From: Odoribacter sp.
Lineage (GTDB): Bacteria; Bacteroidota; Bacteroidia; Bacteroidales; Marinifilaceae
Reading direction: 5' to 3'
DNA length: 12,949 bases
NCBI GenBank assembly: GCA_020024465.1
Contig: JAHHTT010000061.1
Span: 1-12,949 of the forward strand
Notes under the pieces: generated by a model
What the model was told of the DNA's origin: nothing
Database searches by the model: none
Seen by the model: only the letters and a program-made list of their open reading frames with translations
Program-made: the position numbers and the translations under genes
Shown here: in pieces, positions 12,043 to 12,949 of the stretch
Layout: every line of letters starts with the position of its first letter
Numbering within the stretch: position 1 is the stretch's first letter

Positions 12043-12912
12043 ATGAGACAATTAAAGATTATCAAGCAGATAACAGAGCGAGAGTCTTACTCTATTGATA
12101 AATACTTTCAGGAAATTGGTAAAATTGATATATTGAAACCTGAAGAGGAGGTAGAACTTGCACAAAAAGCTCATCATGGCGATGTGAAGGCCCGTAAAAG
12201 GTTAATTATTTGTAATTTGCGATTTGTCGTTTCTGTAGCAAAGCAATATCAGAATTATGGATTGACATTAGGCGATTTAATTAATGAAGGTAATTTAGGA
12301 TTATTGAAAGCTGTGGAATTTTATGATGAGACGAAAGGTTTTAAATTTATTTCTTATGCGGTTTGGTGGATTCGTCAGTCGATTCTTCAAGCTATTGCAG
12401 AAAATGCACGTTTGATTCGGCTGCCATTGAATAAGATTAATATAATTAACAAGTTAACCCGTTGTGTTTGTTTATTGGAGCAGGAATATCAGCGCGAACC
12501 GACGGTAGAAGAATTGGCCGTACAAATGGATTTATCGCCTTTGGAGATCAAGGAGTATATGAAAATATCCAACAAGCCGATTTCAATGGATGCTCCGCTT
12601 ACTTATGATGAAGATGCCGTTGCTTTGGGAGAAATTTATGTGCCGACAGAATCCAATGTGCAAACTCCTGAAAACTATCTTAATCAGGATTCTTTGAGAA
12701 AAGATCTTAAGCGTTCTTTTGTTGTTTTGTCTGAACGGGAGGCTACCGTTTTGTCTATGTATTATGGTTTAGATAATTATAGCCCGATGTCTTTAGAGGA
12801 GATTGGACGAGAATTGGACCTGACAGCTGAAAGGGTGCGTCAAGTGAAAATAAAAGCTTTGAAAAAATTGAAAGATTTGAAAAATACAGTATGGCTTAAA
12901 GCCTATTTGTAA
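12043..12912 (+). CDS. RpoD/SigA-family sigma factor, probably a group 2 paralogue
   Basis: The 289-residue protein is a sigma-70 without region 1.1, the size of the Bacteroidota primary sigma. Region 1.2 is SIDKYFQEIGKIDILKPEEE (17-36). Region 2 includes NLRFVVSVAKQYQNYGLTL (58-76), DLINEGNLGL (78-87) and the -10-melting segment FKFISYAVWWIRQSILQAIA (100-119). Region 3 spans about 133-200, and region 4 runs from LSEREATVL to the end. The N terminus MRQLKIIKQITERES closely tracks the primary sigma. Elsewhere it departs from the consensus I know: the -35 recognition helix reads LTAERVRQVKIKALKKLK (260-277), with Ala262 where RpoD has Arg, and Lys/Val in place of the usual residues nearby. I therefore lean to a secondary (group 2) sigma, with the primary gene elsewhere. 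It is a single-gene unit with its own terminator. Confidence 0.88.
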   Translation: MRQLKIIKQITERESYSIDKYFQEIGKIDILKPEEEVELAQKAHHGDVKARKRLIICNLRFVVSVAKQYQNYGLTLGDLINEGNLGLLKAVEFYDETKGFKFISYAVWWIRQSILQAIAENARLIRLPLNKINIINKLTRCVCLLEQEYQREPTVEELAVQMDLSPLEIKEYMKISNKPISMDAPLTYDEDAVALGEIYVPTESNVQTPENYLNQDSLRKDLKRSFVVLSEREATVLSMYYGLDNYSPMSLEEIGRELDLTAERVRQVKIKALKKLKDLKNTVWLKAYL

Positions 12913-12945
12913 ATAAAGCGACTTCTTTGAGAGTCGCTTTATTTA
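12910..12945 (+). terminator. Intrinsic terminator of the RpoD-family sigma gene
   Basis: Positions 12910-12923 pair with 12932-12945 (14 bp, GCGACT/AGTCGC core) around an eight-base loop. T-rich sequence lies in and after the 3' arm. The gene's TAA stop (12910-12912) forms the base of the stem. Confidence 0.85.
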
Positions 12946-12949
12946 TTAT

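Noticed and set aside
1..12949. CRISPR array, insertion sequence, prophage or integron
   Set aside because: No regularly spaced repeats, transposase, integrase or terminal repeats were seen; all large frames are housekeeping or envelope genes.

Overview
The window looks like a stretch of a Bacteroidota chromosome, most likely order Bacteroidales. It is AT-rich. Its genes lack clear Shine-Dalgarno sequences, and many starts are preceded by the Bacteroidota -7 promoter element TAnnTTTG. The gene content (DUF4924 protein, extended L25/CTC, class I PurE, a helix-hairpin-helix protein with a predicted outer-membrane barrel, RpoD-type sigma without region 1.1) also fits that group. Genus cannot be settled by reading alone. 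Almost everything here is core housekeeping. I see no insertion sequence, phage gene, tRNA, rRNA or CRISPR array.

Layout. 1-181: terminator of an unseen upstream + strand gene, then a terminator that serves nadE. 182-1750 (-): glutamine-type NAD+ synthetase, whose glutaminase domain has Phe where the nucleophilic Cys is expected. 1868-2404 (+): 5-formyltetrahydrofolate cyclo-ligase, divergent from nadE, with back-to-back promoter elements. 2419-2889 (-): small ECF sigma factor with no anti-sigma neighbour. 3032-3202 (-): 56-residue two-cluster ferredoxin, ended by a very long perfect palindromic terminator. 3357-6698 (+): a five-gene operon with a structured leader: rplY (L25/CTC), pth, hslR, a DUF4924 protein and an exported DUF4097-like beta protein. 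It ends at a bidirectional terminator whose stem contains the stop codons of both converging genes. 6694-8255 (-): hpt then obg. 8389-8895 (+): purE, divergent from hpt. 9007-11058 (+): exported HhH protein with a predicted beta-barrel. 11059-11677: a mostly non-coding stretch with a minus-strand promoter-like element, a foldable segment and a doubtful 64-residue membrane ORF. 11678-11836 (-): rpmH (L34) with a near-ideal promoter. 12043-12912 (+): a divergent RpoD-family sigma factor and its terminator.

How the genes relate. The central operon links 5S rRNA-binding L25, peptidyl-tRNA hydrolase and Hsp15, the last two of which act on failed translation products. The uncharacterised DUF4924 protein may therefore belong to ribosome maintenance or rescue. 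hpt (purine salvage) and purE (de novo purine synthesis) share one divergent intergenic region. Obg and L34 are ribosome assembly or structural factors.

The observations most worth following are the apparently dead glutaminase of NadE, the RpoD-like paralogue with Ala at a normally Arg -35-contact position, the rplY leader, the HhH/barrel protein, and the unexplained minus-strand region at 11121-11434. I did not find a clearly new multi-gene system.
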